This document shows, piece after piece, positions 62,563 to 64,000 of a DNA stretch of 64,000 bases (position 1 is its first letter; every line of letters starts with the position of its first letter). Location of the stretch: the NCBI RefSeq assembly GCF_001403875.1, contig NZ_LN884299.1, positions 2,542,117-2,606,116 on the forward strand. The letters are read 5' to 3'. Under the pieces are notes generated by a model. That model searched no databases, was not told where the DNA came from, and saw nothing but the letters and a program-made list of their open reading frames with translations. The position numbers and the translations under genes are program-made. Source of the DNA: Paenibacillus ihumii. Lineage in GTDB: Bacteria; Bacillota; Bacilli; Paenibacillales; Paenibacillaceae.

Positions 62563-64000
62563 TTACTTCCGCTCGACGGCCTCCATAATAAATGCCTCGA
62601 TAACGTCGCCCTCTTTAATATCGTTGAAGTTATCCAGCGTGATGCCGCACTCGTAGCCTTGATTGACTTCCTTCGCATCGTCCTTGAAGCGTTTGAGTGA
62701 ATCAATCTTGCCTTCATATACGACGATACCGTCGCGAATCAGGCGGGTTTCGGAATTACGCGTAATTTTGCCAGAGGTCACCATACAACCGGCGATCGTT
62801 CCCACTCGGCTGAGCTTGAACGTATCGCGAACCTCAGCATGGCCAATGACAACCTCTTTATATTCGGGATCAAGCATCCCTTTCATAGCCTGCTCAATTT
62901 CCTCGATCGCTTTATAGATGACGCGGTGGAGACGAATATCGACCTTCTCCTGCTCAGCCGTGGCTTTCGTCTGGTTGTCCGGACGAACGTTGAAGCCGAT
63001 CACGATCGCATTAGAAGCAGCCGCGAGAATGATATCCGATTCCGTAATGGCACCAGCGCCGCTGTGAATAATTTTTACGCGAACGCCCTCTACTTCGATT
63101 TTCTCCAGAGAGCCCTTAAGCGCCTCGACGGAGCCCTGTACGTCCGCTTTGATGATGACGTTGAGATCTTTGATCTCACCATCCTTGATGTGGCGGAACA
63201 GATCGTCAAGCGTAACGCGCGTGTTGCCGCCAAGCTCGGACTGACGTTGGGTCACTGCGCGTTTCTCGGCAATGGACCGGGCTTTGCGCTCGTCTTCAAA
63301 GACCATGAACGGATCGCCAGCCAGCGGCACTTCCGTCAACCCTGTAATTTCAACCGGCGTGGACGGTCCTGCTTCCTTGATGCGGCGGCCTTTATCGTTA
63401 ACCATAGCCCGGATGCGGCCAAAGCAATTTCCGGCTACGAACGCATCGCCCACCTTCAATGTACCATGCTGCACGAGCACGCGCGCAACCGGTCCGCGGC
63501 TCTTGTCCAGCTCGGCCTCGATCACCGCTCCGCGAGCGCGTTTGTCCGGATTCGCTTTATATTCATTGACTTCTGCTACGAGCAGAATCATTTCCAGCAA
63601 ATCTTCCAATCCCATTCTTTGCTTCGCGGACACGTTGACGAAGATCGTATCTCCGCCCCATTCCTCCGGAACGAGCCCGTACTCGGTCAGTTCCTGCTTC
63701 ACTTTGTCCGGATTCGCCGTCGGTTTATCGATCTTGTTAACGGCTACGATAATCGGAAGCCCTGCCGCTTTGGCGTGGTTGACTGCTTCCACTGTTTGCG
63801 GCATGACTCCGTCATCTGCAGCTACAACAATGATCGTAATGTCCGTCAATTGCGCACCGCGGGCACGCATAGCCGTAAACGCTTCGTGACCCGGGGTATC
63901 GAGGAACGTAATTTTCTTATTGTTAATCTCAACTTGATAAGCACCGATATGCTGGGTGATGCCTCCAGCCTCGCCGCCGCTGACATTCGTCGAACGGATG
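62563..64000 (-). CDS. infB: Translation initiation factor IF-2, 3' part (5' end outside window)
   Basis: The reading frame is open through the right edge: minus-strand codons from 64000 give RSTNVSGGEAGGITQHIGAY, then G3 DTPGHEAF, G4 NKID near VNKIDKPTANPD, and domains II-IV (ADVQGSVEALKGSLEKIEVE; SGKITRNSETRLIRDGIVVY). Only the GTPase and later domains are present; the N-terminal region and G1 lie beyond the window. It is the upstream gene of the infB-rbfA-nrnA-truB-ribF run. Confidence 0.97.
   Translation of the reverse strand, partial: IRSTNVSGGEAGGITQHIGAYQVEINNKKITFLDTPGHEAFTAMRARGAQLTDITIIVVAADDGVMPQTVEAVNHAKAAGLPIIVAVNKIDKPTANPDKVKQELTEYGLVPEEWGGDTIFVNVSAKQRMGLEDLLEMILLVAEVNEYKANPDKRARGAVIEAELDKSRGPVARVLVQHGTLKVGDAFVAGNCFGRIRAMVNDKGRRIKEAGPSTPVEITGLTEVPLAGDPFMVFEDERKARSIAEKRAVTQRQSELGGNTRVTLDDLFRHIKDGEIKDLNVIIKADVQGSVEALKGSLEKIEVEGVRVKIIHSGAGAITESDIILAAASNAIVIGFNVRPDNQTKATAEQEKVDIRLHRVIYKAIEEIEQAMKGMLDPEYKEVVIGHAEVRDTFKLSRVGTIAGCMVTSGKITRNSETRLIRDGIVVYEGKIDSLKRFKDDAKEVNQGYECGITLDNFNDIKEGDVIEAFIMEAVERK

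Noticed and set aside
1..64000. CRISPR arrays, tRNA or rRNA genes, insertion sequences, prophage genes
   Set aside because: None recognised; direct repeats found are not spaced like CRISPR and no transposase or phage-type ORF is present.

Overview
The window looks like a chromosomal core segment from a spore-forming, low- to moderate-GC member of the Bacillota, most likely Paenibacillus or a close relative. This is inferred from gene order: the infB-rbfA-nrnA-truB-ribF-rpsO-pnp-ylxY-mlpA-dut-dpaAB-dapGA-rnjB-tepA-ylzJ-ftsK run, the ymfFHIJ-rodZ-rimO-pgsA-cinA-recA-recX-rny-ymdB-spoVS run and the korAB-miaB-ymcA run match the Bacillus subtilis chromosome with small rearrangements. Sporulation genes (spoVS, spoVAC, spoVAD, dpaA, dpaB, a SleB-like hydrolase, ylxY) occur throughout. 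I saw no tRNA, rRNA, CRISPR array, insertion sequence or prophage.

Layout. 1-4.8 kb: a HesB-like gene, then a promoter, a short leader ORF and a strong terminator in front of a heterodimeric multidrug ABC exporter like BmrCD. This arrangement resembles the leader-peptide attenuator known for bmrCD in B. subtilis. 4.8-9.9 kb: an SLH protein, a Cys-rich copper-binding four-helix protein, a CobW-type GTPase, moaB, a lipoprotein and a YhdH-type oxidoreductase. 9.9-13.5 kb: a pyruvate:ferredoxin oxidoreductase-like enzyme encoded by two fused genes (gamma-delta, then alpha-beta), preceded by two candidate operators. 13.6-17 kb: NAD salvage genes (pncB, pncA) with a Nudix/winged-helix protein that may be their regulator, and a thioesterase. 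17.2-25.7 kb: ymcA and miaB, then a small island with DUF1657, a DUF421-DUF1657 protein, SpoVAC and SpoVAD, then pduL and korB-korA.

25.9-36.9 kb: dipeptidase, spoVS (with a sigma-H-like promoter), ymdB (apparently starting at ATT), rny (with a long, structured leader), recX, recA (LexA box and sigma-A promoter), a 650-bp non-coding repeat and hairpin region, cinA, pgsA, rimO and yajQ. 37.2-49.2 kb: rodZ, a DUF3243 gene, the EF-P modification reductase ymfI, two M16 proteins, a SleB-like hydrolase, ftsK/spoIIIE, ylzJ, tepA and rnjB. 49.4-64 kb: dapA, dapG, dipicolinate synthase dpaA-dpaB (sigma-K-like promoter), dut, the M16 peptidase mlpA with a repeated leader, ylxY, pnp, rpsO, ribF, truB, nrnA, rbfA and the 3' part of infB, which runs off the right edge.

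Most genes lie on the minus strand; bmrCD, moaB and the spoVA group are on the plus strand. Transcription units are well separated by intrinsic terminators, which are listed. Functional themes are RNA processing (rny, ymcA, rnjB, pnp, nrnA, miaB, truB), spore formation and DPA supply (dapA/dapG feed dpaA/dpaB; SpoVA proteins handle DPA uptake), and ferredoxin-linked 2-oxoacid metabolism (two independent enzyme sets). The observations I rate highest are the bmr-type leader, the ATT start of ymdB, the operators in front of the pyruvate:ferredoxin oxidoreductase genes, the split spoVA set, and the repeats between recA and cinA and in front of mlpA. All function calls are from sequence reading; no database search was possible.
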